29,848 bases of DNA, taken from IMG/VR virus record IMGVR_UViG_3300020281_000096, positions 1 to 29,848 of that record; one strand, written 5' to 3'. Under the pieces are notes generated by a model that saw nothing but the letters and a program-made list of their open reading frames with translations, searched no databases and was not told the DNA's origin. Position 1 is the first letter of the stretch, and each line of letters starts with the position of its first letter. The position numbers and the translations under genes are program-made. Below, piece after piece: positions 9,406 through 16,671 of this stretch. The stretch comes from a virus.

Positions 9406-9412
9406 CTAAATA
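9405..9412 (+). promoter_or_regulatory. Late-type promoter octamer (ACTAAATA) ahead of the oxygenase cluster
   Basis: ACTAAATA begins at the last base of the adhesin stop codon and ends 19 nt before the ATG at 9432. It is weaker than the other octamers (six of eight to TATAAATA) but has the same stop-overlapping placement. If active, it would give the oxygenase cluster late expression with the fibres. Confidence 0.5.
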
Positions 9413-9431
9413 ATTTTTTATTAGTTTTATT

Positions 9432-9992
9432 ATGAAAGATTGTATTGATGTCTATGAAGAGGCATTTAGTGCCGAAGATTGTGAATGGTTCATTGAACAA
9501 TTTCATGAACTAGAAAAGCAATCTATAATGGTGAATAGTTCGTTAGATAATCATAGAGTAGATCACGTAGAAGCAAATTTACATCACTTTTACGATCTCC
9601 CTGCCTGGTCTTCCATAGGCACTAAATTTTTTAATGGACTAGATCCATTGTTAAAAGATTATGCTGAAACATACTCAATTTTGGGTAATGTTCCGTTATT
9701 GTATTATGATGTTAAGGTGAAAAAAATACCACCTGGTGGTGGTTATCACGCATGGCACTTCGAGAATTCAGCACTTGTGTCAGCGTCTAGAATGACTGTG
9801 GTTCAACTATATCTCAACACCATTGATGAAGGTGGAGAGACAGAATTTTTGTATATGAATAAAAGAATCCCTGCTGTTGAGGGTCGTGTTGTTATTTTCC
9901 CATCAGCATATCCATATACACACCGAGGAAATCCTCCCATCGGTCAGACCAAATATATTCTTACAACTTGGGGGATAATGCAATCAGAATGA
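9432..9992 (+). CDS. Fe(II)/2OG oxygenase, prolyl-4-hydroxylase-like, 186 aa
   Basis: A double-stranded beta-helix dioxygenase. The iron triad appears to be H109-x-E111 (in GYHAWHFEN) and distal H164 (YTHRGNP), with K174 (QTKYILTTW) as the likely 2-oxoglutarate anchor. The family usually has HxD; the acidic ligand here seems to be Glu. The 'LYLN-x6-GGETEF' strand (residues 127-139) and 'GRVVIFPS' (151-158) are typical of P4H-like enzymes. It is the first gene of the run that ends at 16605. Its stop overlaps the next start (ATGA), so the two are likely translationally coupled. The substrate is unknown; hydroxylation of a protein side chain is the usual chemistry. Confidence 0.85.
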   Translation: MKDCIDVYEEAFSAEDCEWFIEQFHELEKQSIMVNSSLDNHRVDHVEANLHHFYDLPAWSSIGTKFFNGLDPLLKDYAETYSILGNVPLLYYDVKVKKIPPGGGYHAWHFENSALVSASRMTVVQLYLNTIDEGGETEFLYMNKRIPAVEGRVVIFPSAYPYTHRGNPPIGQTKYILTTWGIMQSE

Positions 9993-10684
9993 GTGAACTA
10001 AATTGTGAAATCTTTAACATTTTTCCAACAACAATTTATGTTGGAGAAGTCGAAAATTGTGATAAACATAAGGAAAGTTTCTATAAAGTTTATCCAAAAT
10101 ATGACTACGAAGAGGATGATAAAAATAATACAGTAAGTGAAAATGTTGGCAATCCACTACTTCACTTAGATGAAGAACTAGATGAGTTGTTCTCCGATAT
10201 TATTTCTCACGTAAAAGCATATACTTGTGATGTTCTTGGATACAAAGATATATTCAATTACATTATAACCAAGAGTTGGTTATCTAGACATAGAAGTCAG
10301 AAATCAATTCCTTGGCACATACACGCAACAAGTCATATAGCGTTTGTATATTATGTCAATGCGCCTACAAATTGTCATAAATTAAAATTTAATAATCCAC
10401 ACAGCAAGAATAGTCTTTGGTTTGGAAATAAAGAGGGAAAGCACGATCATCTAAAAATGGTCGAGAATTACAATGAGATAAATGCAGAGACATTCTTTAT
10501 TCATCCACCAGAGGGAAGTGTTGCTTTGTTTCCTAGCACGTTGCAACACTCCACAGAATTTGTAAATGATTTTGATGGTGAAAGAATAGGAATAGTTGGT
10601 GATGTAACTTTGACTTTGAAAGAAGAATATCTTCAATTCTCAACTGGTTATATTGACCCTAAATATTGGAAGATCTATAACTGA
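9989..10684 (+). CDS. Fe(II)/2OG oxygenase, 2OG-FeII_Oxy_5-like, 231 aa
   Basis: The N-terminus (EIFNIFPTTIYVGEV) is the usual start of this family of small phage and marine bacterial oxygenases. The metal site is probably H110 and H112 (SIPWHIHATSHIAFVYYVN) with distal H187 (LFPSTLQHSTE); R199 (GERIGIVGDVTL) is positioned to bind 2-oxoglutarate. The ATG at 9989 is preferred to a TTG 21 nt upstream because it forms an ATGA overlap with the preceding stop and starts at the conserved region. The substrate is unknown. A second member of the same family is at 15477. Confidence 0.8.
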   Translation: MSELNCEIFNIFPTTIYVGEVENCDKHKESFYKVYPKYDYEEDDKNNTVSENVGNPLLHLDEELDELFSDIISHVKAYTCDVLGYKDIFNYIITKSWLSRHRSQKSIPWHIHATSHIAFVYYVNAPTNCHKLKFNNPHSKNSLWFGNKEGKHDHLKMVENYNEINAETFFIHPPEGSVALFPSTLQHSTEFVNDFDGERIGIVGDVTLTLKEEYLQFSTGYIDPKYWKIYN

Positions 10685-10685
10685 A

Positions 10686-11036
10686 ATGAAAGTCGTATTC
10701 AAGATTTTAGAATATCTACCTGAAGATGATCAGATTGTAGTGAACTTCTGCCGACAAAATGCACCCAAACCAGTAGACGAGCATAAACCTCTTGTCATTG
10801 ACTGTAAGCATATTGATATGACAGACAAAGTAAATCTTATAGAGTCTCTGACGCAGTTACTGACTCCACATATTTACAGAAGAGAATCTGAGGAACCCAC
10901 TCTTCCAGAAAATGTTGGAGGGGAAATGTTTTTTCCTGAAACTATCGAAGATTACATTGGTAGAGTAGTCTGCATTGATCTTAACGATCTTGTCAGAATA
11001 AAATCAAAACGTATGAGGAGAGTTGACATAGAATGA
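10686..11036 (+). CDS. Hypothetical protein in oxygenase cluster, 116 aa
   Basis: I recognise no domain. The protein starts with a probable strand (MKVVFKILEYL), has alternating strand/helix character, and ends basic (KSKRMRRVDIE). No oxygenase motif, signal peptide or membrane segment is visible. The ATG at 10686 lies one nucleotide after the upstream stop, and its own stop overlaps the next ATG (ATGA), so it is embedded in the operon. A role as substrate or accessory factor of the surrounding enzymes is possible but unsupported. Confidence 0.75.
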   Translation: MKVVFKILEYLPEDDQIVVNFCRQNAPKPVDEHKPLVIDCKHIDMTDKVNLIESLTQLLTPHIYRRESEEPTLPENVGGEMFFPETIEDYIGRVVCIDLNDLVRIKSKRMRRVDIE

Positions 11037-11524
11037 CTACATTCAATAGAACATATAGATCACCTAAATTCTTTCTCTGTATTCATCACACAGAGGAAGC
11101 AGAAGTTGGTTTTGAACCAGCAGAAGAAAGATTCTCACACTTCTCATTCATTTGTAGAGGTGGTGGGAGGTTTCACGCTCTGGAAAATGGTCGGTTTATT
11201 AGTCACGATAGTATGGAAACAAAGAAACTGTTTCCTGTTGGAAGATACATCAACTGCAATGTAGTTGGTGAGTCTGATGAAAACACAAGAGCAATTTCTT
11301 TTAACTCTTGGAAGAAGACTGATAAGTGGGAAGGAAAACTCCTTGAAAGTGGTTTAGTCAGTTCTGATAAACCATACTCATGTGTTGTATGCCTTGAAGG
11401 ATCTTGTACTGTCAATGGTAAAGAAATACAGGAATTAGATTATGCAGATCTAGTACAAGGAAAGGAGTATCCGATAGAAATACATGAAAACTCATACGTT
11501 GGACTATTTGAATTATGTCAATAG
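11033..11524 (+). CDS. Cupin-like beta-barrel protein, 163 aa
   Basis: The C-terminal 55 residues (CVVCLEGSCTVNGKEI followed by DYADLVQGKEYPIEIHENS) read as one half of a cupin barrel: a turn-rich 'LEGSCTVNG' strand pair, then a strand carrying H. A clear two-His-one-acid metal set is not visible, so it may be non-catalytic or bind a sugar or other ligand. It overlaps its neighbours by four nt upstream (ATGA) and ten nt downstream. In a cluster of other beta-barrel oxygenases it may be a divergent relative, but I cannot show this. Confidence 0.7.
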   Translation: MTTFNRTYRSPKFFLCIHHTEEAEVGFEPAEERFSHFSFICRGGGRFHALENGRFISHDSMETKKLFPVGRYINCNVVGESDENTRAISFNSWKKTDKWEGKLLESGLVSSDKPYSCVVCLEGSCTVNGKEIQELDYADLVQGKEYPIEIHENSYVGLFELCQ

Positions 11525-12144
11525 CAGATAAACTTGTAGAGAACAAAGACAAAATACAATCATTTCTCGATAATCTCAACTGCGACTCAGAAAAGTGGTT
11601 TGTATTCAATACTTCTGACGGTAGAAATCCTACACTAAGAAAGTTTTCGCATCGAATGAGTTACCGTATTATGGAAAATAATACGGAAATGTTCAAGTGT
11701 AGATTCATGTATCTCAAAGTGAAAAAAGATATGGAAGTATCTTATGAGCAATATGTTGGGGTACCTGCAATTACGGTTCCAGATATGGACATACCTTTCA
11801 ACAAATACGATGAAAGAGAAGAGTCTTATCTACGCACTGATATTTTTGGTGAACTTAGTGAATTATTCTCTGATGAAAGAATCTATACAGTTCACTACAT
11901 AGAAGCACTTGGACCTGTTGACCCACATCAGGATCCTTGGAGATATGATAAACAATATAGAAACATCATATTCTATGACAATATCCCCGATGATGTTCAG
12001 TTAAAGATAAAGGGAGAAGAAATACAGGTTCAGTCTCCTCAACTAACTAACTTTGGTAACGAGGTTCATACTTACCAATTCCAGACCAGACCATTCCCAC
12101 TTAAAATTTTACACATAGATTACGAAGACGATGGCATTTCTTAA
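11515..12144 (+). CDS. Putative Fe(II)/2OG oxygenase (HxD type), 209 aa
   Basis: The central motif GPVDPHQDPWRYDKQYRN carries H138-x-D140 and R149, the pattern of Asp/Asn-hydroxylase-like dioxygenases. A candidate distal ligand is H185 (GNEVHTYQF), and R192 or K197 may bind the co-substrate. The N-terminal 120 residues are not recognisable. The gene overlaps the upstream cupin-like gene by ten nt and the next gene by fourteen. The assignment is less certain than for its neighbours because the strand spacing is unusual. Confidence 0.65.
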   Translation: MSIADKLVENKDKIQSFLDNLNCDSEKWFVFNTSDGRNPTLRKFSHRMSYRIMENNTEMFKCRFMYLKVKKDMEVSYEQYVGVPAITVPDMDIPFNKYDEREESYLRTDIFGELSELFSDERIYTVHYIEALGPVDPHQDPWRYDKQYRNIIFYDNIPDDVQLKIKGEEIQVQSPQLTNFGNEVHTYQFQTRPFPLKILHIDYEDDGIS

Positions 12145-12799
12145 CACAGCAGATATTGGGGTTTGCAGTTTACTGGAAAGTAATTATGCAACAATAAGAG
12201 ATGAGTATTCGACATTCAAAACAGAATATCTTTACAATGAAAGTAGAGAGGATTTTGATGTTGATGATAGCGCCATCTGGGAATTGTGGCAAGAGGGGCA
12301 CAGATCTTCTTTAGATAGTGCAAAAAAGAATGAGGTTTATAGCGATCTTAATTGGGATGAGCACACAATCGTTCCAGTCAAAAAATCTCCCAACTGGTAT
12401 GGATTGTCTATTGATGATATGGGAATTTGGGAAGGTATTACGTTGGCAACGAGAGTTACAACACCATTTACATTAACATCAACACCAGTCTGTGATAGAT
12501 GGTTTCCACAAACTCTAAGTATTCTTAAAGGTCACACTGGTAGTGTGATAACCTCAGCAACTATTGCTGTTTTTCCAGCAAATAAAATTATTCCAAGGCA
12601 TAATGGATACGAAACTATTACTAGAATTCACTTACCATTATACGTTCCAACGGGTGATATTGGATTCTGTGTTGGGGAAGAGACAAGATCTTGGAGGACA
12701 GGAACGTGTCTAGCATTTAATGACATTATTGAACATAATGCCTGGAATAATACAAACAAGGATAGAATAGCACTTATCGTAGATATAATGAAAAGATGA
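12131..12799 (+). CDS. Aspartyl/asparaginyl beta-hydroxylase-like oxygenase, 222 aa
   Basis: Residues about 125-220 follow the Asp/Asn beta-hydroxylase pattern: FPQTLSILKG, then IPRHNG (H157), R165 before 'IHLPLYVP', W188 in 'RSWRTGTCLAF', H202 (EHNAWNN) and R212 near 'IALIVDI'. In this family iron is held by two histidines, here H157 and H202, without the usual carboxylate. The arginines fit 2-oxoglutarate or substrate binding. The N-terminal 120 residues are phage-specific. The ATGA overlap with the methyltransferase downstream points to coupled translation. The family hydroxylates Asp or Asn in proteins; the target here is unknown. Confidence 0.82.
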   Translation: MAFLNTADIGVCSLLESNYATIRDEYSTFKTEYLYNESREDFDVDDSAIWELWQEGHRSSLDSAKKNEVYSDLNWDEHTIVPVKKSPNWYGLSIDDMGIWEGITLATRVTTPFTLTSTPVCDRWFPQTLSILKGHTGSVITSATIAVFPANKIIPRHNGYETITRIHLPLYVPTGDIGFCVGEETRSWRTGTCLAFNDIIEHNAWNNTNKDRIALIVDIMKR

Positions 12800-13527
12800 A
12801 CGTACACGAATTATATGATGATACTTCTCCAGAAGTTTGGAAGAAAGTAATTGGTGAAGATCTTCACTATCACGTTGGTTGGGGTGAAGGTGATATTTTA
12901 CACAATGCAGTTGAGTATCTTTATCAGTTTATTGATAAAGAGTCTACGGTATTAGATTGTGGATGTGGATGGGGTGGTCCTGCTAAGGCAATCAAACGAG
13001 ATTTGCATTGTGACATTACTGCCATAACAAATTCACCAGTACAATATGATTACATAAAAGAGAATGTGCCCATAGATGTTACTCTGTGTGACTTACAGGA
13101 TTATAGTCCAACTAGAAAATATGACTGTGGCATTTTTATCGAATCATTCTGCCATCTGAAAAATCCAGAAGACGTTATAAAAAATATAAAAGATTCGTGC
13201 GATAAAATTATCGTTCGTGATTATGTCTTGAAAGAACTGAATTATCCAAGAAAGTATCTTGATAATTGGTTGATGACAATTTATTATAAAGAAGAGTTTG
13301 CGTCTATATTTGAAAAACACGGATATAAAATGACATATGATGAAGATCATTATCAATATGCATTAGAACCAACTGTGAATTATTGGTTAGAAAATATCAG
13401 TAAAATAGAAAAAGAAGAGAAAACACCACATATATTACTGTTAGAAAAAAGTGCTAGATACTTGAAGAAGCACTTACAAGACGTACTTAATTCTATTGAA
13501 TTATCAACAATGGTATTTGAAAAATGA
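12796..13527 (+). CDS. SAM-dependent class I methyltransferase, 243 aa
   Basis: The SAM-binding glycine-rich motif is near residues 51-65 (STVLDCGCGWGGPAKAI), followed by 'ITAITNSPVQ' and an acidic motif (VTLCDLQDY). The 'E-S-F-C-H-L-K-N-P' segment resembles post-motif regions of small-molecule/lipid methyltransferases such as the cyclopropane-synthase/sterol group. No DNA-methyltransferase catalytic motif (NPPY, DPPY or PC) is present, so a DNA target is unlikely. It overlaps both neighbours by ATGA, in the middle of the oxygenase run. O- or N-methylation of a product made by the oxygenases is a reasonable inference, not shown by sequence. Confidence 0.85.
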   Translation: MNVHELYDDTSPEVWKKVIGEDLHYHVGWGEGDILHNAVEYLYQFIDKESTVLDCGCGWGGPAKAIKRDLHCDITAITNSPVQYDYIKENVPIDVTLCDLQDYSPTRKYDCGIFIESFCHLKNPEDVIKNIKDSCDKIIVRDYVLKELNYPRKYLDNWLMTIYYKEEFASIFEKHGYKMTYDEDHYQYALEPTVNYWLENISKIEKEEKTPHILLLEKSARYLKKHLQDVLNSIELSTMVFEK

Positions 13528-14231
13528 TGTTAAATTACTTGAAAATAGCGCAGCACAAAGAAACTATTCTTGATGAGGTTGCGGAAGGAAAATTTAAGAT
13601 TGATATGTCTGATCATATCATTCATCTAAAATCATTCATTGATAAAGATACTTGTAAGAAGATTGTAGATGAACTTAAAGAACTAAAAGGAGCAGATAAG
13701 TCATCACAATATACTGATGGACTTGGCAATGATGAAGCAGATTCATTTTTTGATCCACAATCAGAGTCTCTTGAATTAGTTAAGGAGCGTATATTTGATC
13801 AAGGTATCAGACAGTATGCTGATCAAGTAAGATCTTTTAATTGGGCATATCATTATCATAAAAGATTTAGATACTCTGAGATGATTGTCAGAAGGTATCA
13901 TCCAAATTCAGAGTTAAGTTATCATCACGATGATATTATTCTAGAAGTATTTCCAAAGTGGTTCCCTAGAAGGCAGAACATATTAACGGCAAATATTTAC
14001 TTTAATGACACAAATGAGTATGAAGGAGGAGATTTATATTTTCCAAGTATAGATAAGTCGTTCAAACCCTCTGTTGGAGATGTAATTCTTTTCCCATCAA
14101 ATTGGATGTTTTATCATAGGGTTACGAAGATAACATCTGGCAATAGATATGCAGGAACTTTATGGTTCTTCTATGGTTCCGATAAGATTATGAAAAAACA
14201 ATCTGACCACGATAAGTATTTCAAAAAATGA
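13524..14231 (+). CDS. Fe(II)/2OG oxygenase, prolyl-4-hydroxylase-like, 235 aa
   Basis: A well-formed P4H-type domain: YHPNSELSYHHDDI with H134-x-D136, 'NIYFNDTNEYEGGDLYF' (157-173), 'PSVGDVILFPS' (182-192), distal H198 (FYHRVTKIT) and R208 (GNRYAGTLWFF) as 2-oxoglutarate anchor. The N-terminal part (DHIIHLKSFIDKDTCKKIV) matches the lead-in of prolyl hydroxylases. Two ATGs are adjacent (13524 and 13527); either may be used, and the first overlaps the upstream stop. It is the clearest oxygenase of the cluster. The substrate is unknown. Confidence 0.88.
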   Translation: MMLNYLKIAQHKETILDEVAEGKFKIDMSDHIIHLKSFIDKDTCKKIVDELKELKGADKSSQYTDGLGNDEADSFFDPQSESLELVKERIFDQGIRQYADQVRSFNWAYHYHKRFRYSEMIVRRYHPNSELSYHHDDIILEVFPKWFPRRQNILTANIYFNDTNEYEGGDLYFPSIDKSFKPSVGDVILFPSNWMFYHRVTKITSGNRYAGTLWFFYGSDKIMKKQSDHDKYFKK

Positions 14232-14953
14232 TTAGATATAAGATGTTTGAGAAGGAGATTACCTCAGGTAATCACGTCTCTTACCATTTCTGTGTTGATA
14301 AATTTGCAGACAACTTTCATCCTAAGTCAAGACAACACGATATTGAAAAACAACTGAGATATGTTGATATTGATTTGTCTCCATATGAACTAGGAATTAC
14401 TTCATCAAATACAACGTCAGATGGTGATTATATTCACGTCTCATATTTGAGAAGATTGAACAATGGTTTTATGAAACAAGAAGTATTAGATTACTTCAAT
14501 ATCAACGTAGATTTTCCAGTATTATACCTCACCAGAAAAGTTCCATTTGAATCTGGATACAAATGTGGATTCTATCTTGGAGCGTTCAAGAAATTTAATT
14601 CTGTATTTTTTGATGAAACTGTTTCTGTAATACAGAAATTCAAAGATAAATTTAAGGATGTCTTTCTTGCTGGCGATTTTACAAAAGATGGAGAGTTCAT
14701 TGATGATTCTATTAATATAGAAATTTTTCCATTCCAATCAAATTTTAATTATCTTGATATTAAAGAGATATTGATCAATGAATTTGGTGTGGTAGAAGAA
14801 AAGATAAGTTTGTATGACAATATGATGAAGTCATTCAACCCAAGTCTTTTTCACTTTCATATCAAAATTAAACTCTACAAGGACAGAGATCCTGTTGTTA
14901 AATTCTATCGTACTTACCCAAATAATCCATTTCAACTTAGGTACTTGCCATGA
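14228..14953 (+). CDS. Hypothetical protein in oxygenase cluster, 241 aa
   Basis: I do not recognise this protein. It is rich in aromatic residues and Lys, with alternating strands, and has no signal peptide or membrane segment. Several histidines occur (YHFCVDK near 19; FHFHIKIKL near 213) but there is no HxD...H...R oxygenase order. The last 30 residues (VVKFYRTYPNNPFQLRYLP) look like a conserved core. It is coupled on both sides by ATGA overlaps, which argues that it works with its neighbours. At 241 aa it is large enough to be a separate enzyme or a substrate-binding partner. Confidence 0.75.
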   Translation: MIRYKMFEKEITSGNHVSYHFCVDKFADNFHPKSRQHDIEKQLRYVDIDLSPYELGITSSNTTSDGDYIHVSYLRRLNNGFMKQEVLDYFNINVDFPVLYLTRKVPFESGYKCGFYLGAFKKFNSVFFDETVSVIQKFKDKFKDVFLAGDFTKDGEFIDDSINIEIFPFQSNFNYLDIKEILINEFGVVEEKISLYDNMMKSFNPSLFHFHIKIKLYKDRDPVVKFYRTYPNNPFQLRYLP

Positions 14954-15438
14954 TCTCCGCACAAGATCTTCATACATTATATGAATGGGCAAAGAAAACT
15001 AAATTTCCAACTAACAAGAAAGCACCAGTAACAGAAGGTTACTGTGATGTTTTTGTGCCACATTACTGGTTAAAGAGTACCGCTAAGTCAATTCTTCTTA
15101 GGAAGAAACTGATGACAGAAGAAGTAAAAAATATCTATCAGAACAGCGACATATTGTACTCTGGATACTCTCTATTTGAACCAGGAACAGTGATAAACCC
15201 CCATAAAGATCCAAACATATACAGAGAACCTTACAAGCGTATTCAGGTGCCTCTGAGCATCCCTGAGAGGGAGAAATGTTATATGACCTGGGGTGGTAAC
15301 AGGATACATTGGGAGGAAGGTGTTTGTCAAGTCTACAATGTTATGCATAATGTTCACGATGGTGCGAACTTATCAGACAGACCAATGGAGTTTCTGTTCG
15401 TGGATGTAAAACTTGACACAATCGTGGAATGTCAGTAG
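14950..15438 (+). CDS. Aspartyl/asparaginyl beta-hydroxylase-like oxygenase, 162 aa
   Basis: A compact domain with the family order: YSLFEPGTVINPHKDPN (H85-x-D87), R97 in 'YKRIQVPLSIP', 'MTWGGNRIHWEEGVCQVYN' with W121, H136 (MHNVHDGAN), R144, and a final strand 'MEFLFVDVK'. H85 and H136 are the likely iron ligands. It is shorter than the other hydroxylases here and is almost all catalytic domain. It overlaps the upstream unknown gene by ATGA. A 38-nt gap follows it, the only sizeable break in the cluster. Confidence 0.82.
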   Translation: MISAQDLHTLYEWAKKTKFPTNKKAPVTEGYCDVFVPHYWLKSTAKSILLRKKLMTEEVKNIYQNSDILYSGYSLFEPGTVINPHKDPNIYREPYKRIQVPLSIPEREKCYMTWGGNRIHWEEGVCQVYNVMHNVHDGANLSDRPMEFLFVDVKLDTIVECQ

Positions 15439-15476
15439 AATATGCTTTGTGAGCGTTCAAGGGTGTACTTTAGATC

Positions 15477-16103
15477 ATGTATGGAGTCGATCATTTACAA
15501 GTATTCCCAATCAGTATATTCAGAACACAGATTTACAACAATAACAAAATAAAAAAATATCTTCAACAAGATATTCTAGATAGCGTCGATGATCTATCGA
15601 TACCTAAGGATTGGTCAACAGATCGAATACTTACTTCTTTTGGTACTGATAGTGAGATTATCGATAGAAATAAAACACTACTAGAAACAGAGTATAGAAA
15701 TTGTATTCTTGATATTTTCGATAGAGAAGTTGACTTTAACTTCTTGGATATGTGGTATAATGTATATCAAGACGGTGAATATCAAGAAGAACATGATCAT
15801 CTAGGTAATCCTTTTTATCATTCTCATTTTTCTTTTATACACTTTTTATCATTTGATAATACTATTCACCGTCCACCAGAGTTCAAAGATCCACTAGCAC
15901 AGATTCGTAATCTATGTTTTGAATTAGAATCTACTGGATGTAAAGAACTTTATATTCCAAAGATTTCTGAGGGTGATGTGCTAATGTTTCCTTCGTATCT
16001 TTTGCACTGTGTTCGTCCTAGTAAACCTTCAAACTATCCTAGGATTACAATATCATTTAATATATCAGTAACTAGATATGGAGAAGACATTAGAGATAAT
16101 TGA
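15477..16103 (+). CDS. Fe(II)/2OG oxygenase, 2OG-FeII_Oxy_5-like, 208 aa
   Basis: Same family as the gene at 9989. The N-terminus LQVFPISIFRTQI is family-typical. H106-x-H108 (EYQEEHDHLGN) lies before a strand pair, followed by 'SEGDVLMFPSYLLHCVRP' with distal H177 and R189 in 'YPRITISFNIS', the standard closing motif. The start at 15477 follows a 38-nt spacer with only a weak ribosome-binding sequence. Its end overlaps the next gene by 26 nt. It shares little sequence with its 9989 paralogue outside the motifs, so a recent duplication is unlikely. Confidence 0.82.
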   Translation: MYGVDHLQVFPISIFRTQIYNNNKIKKYLQQDILDSVDDLSIPKDWSTDRILTSFGTDSEIIDRNKTLLETEYRNCILDIFDREVDFNFLDMWYNVYQDGEYQEEHDHLGNPFYHSHFSFIHFLSFDNTIHRPPEFKDPLAQIRNLCFELESTGCKELYIPKISEGDVLMFPSYLLHCVRPSKPSNYPRITISFNISVTRYGEDIRDN

Positions 16104-16605
16104 TGATTTCTTACCTGATCACGACTATCTAAACGTCGTTGATTATTGTCTTCGTGCTGATTATTACTGGGGTGAAAGAGATGATACGAGTTTCACTCCA
16201 ACAGGGATGGTCCACGATATTTACGATTGTGAAGATACACCAGTAAAAGAGAGCAATCGGTGGATTTATGACCTATTCTGGGACAATACAAAACATTTGT
16301 GTCCGAACTTAAAACTGTATCGGATGTATGTCAACTCATTTGCACCAGGAGAAAATCCATATTTTCACACTGATAGCACAAATGGTGAAGACATTACGTT
16401 TTTGTATTATGTTCCTACTGCAAATTGGGACATTGATGATGGTGGAGAAACACAATTCTTTCACAATGATGAAATGATTGGTGTGATGCCTTTTCCGAAT
16501 AGAATGGTATATTTTGATGCTACTATTCTACACAAGGCAACATCGTTTCGTGATAGGTGGAGATGGACAGTAGCAGTCAAGTACAGTAAGACAGACGGTT
16601 GGTGA
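16078..16605 (+). CDS. Fe(II)/2OG oxygenase, prolyl-4-hydroxylase-like, 175 aa
   Basis: The start MEKTLEIIDDFLP is the usual entry to small P4H-like enzymes. Motifs follow: 'GENPYFHTDS' with H97-x-D99, 'DDGGETQFF' (120-128), 'FPNRMVYFDATILHKATSF' with H152, and R162 in 'RWRWTVAVKY'. No Shine-Dalgarno precedes the ATG, which lies inside the previous gene, so coupling to that gene is likely. It is the last gene of the cluster; a hairpin terminator follows its stop at once. Confidence 0.87.
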   Translation: MEKTLEIIDDFLPDHDYLNVVDYCLRADYYWGERDDTSFTPTGMVHDIYDCEDTPVKESNRWIYDLFWDNTKHLCPNLKLYRMYVNSFAPGENPYFHTDSTNGEDITFLYYVPTANWDIDDGGETQFFHNDEMIGVMPFPNRMVYFDATILHKATSFRDRWRWTVAVKYSKTDGW

Positions 16606-16606
16606 T

Positions 16607-16633
16607 CCGTCCACTGGGTTTCCTGGTGGGCGG
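16607..16633 (+). terminator. Hairpin terminator closing the oxygenase cluster
   Basis: CCGTCCAC (16607-16614) pairs with GTGGGCGG (16626-16633), eight pairs including one G-U, followed by a short weak T stretch (TTTCG). It lies directly after the last oxygenase stop and before the promoter at 16639. The poor T tract makes termination efficiency uncertain. Confidence 0.6.
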
Positions 16634-16638
16634 TTTCG

Positions 16639-16647
16639 TGCTATAAT
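16639..16647 (+). promoter_or_regulatory. Extended -10 promoter for helicase/methyltransferase pair
   Basis: TGCTATAAT is a perfect extended -10 element (TGn plus TATAAT). No convincing -35 box lies 17 nt upstream, which is usual for extended -10 promoters. It ends 24 nt before the GTG start at 16672, and the leader has no clear Shine-Dalgarno. Confidence 0.65.
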
Positions 16648-16671
16648 ATATCCATACCAAACAGGACAGAC

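Noticed and set aside
14228-14953. Possible prenyltransferase or oxygenase identity for the 241-aa unknown
   Set aside because: Only a vague resemblance at the C-terminus; no ordered motif set could be shown.
15439-15476. Possible promoter in the 38-nt gap of the oxygenase cluster
   Set aside because: No -10 or late octamer of acceptable quality, and no hairpin; the gap was left unannotated.
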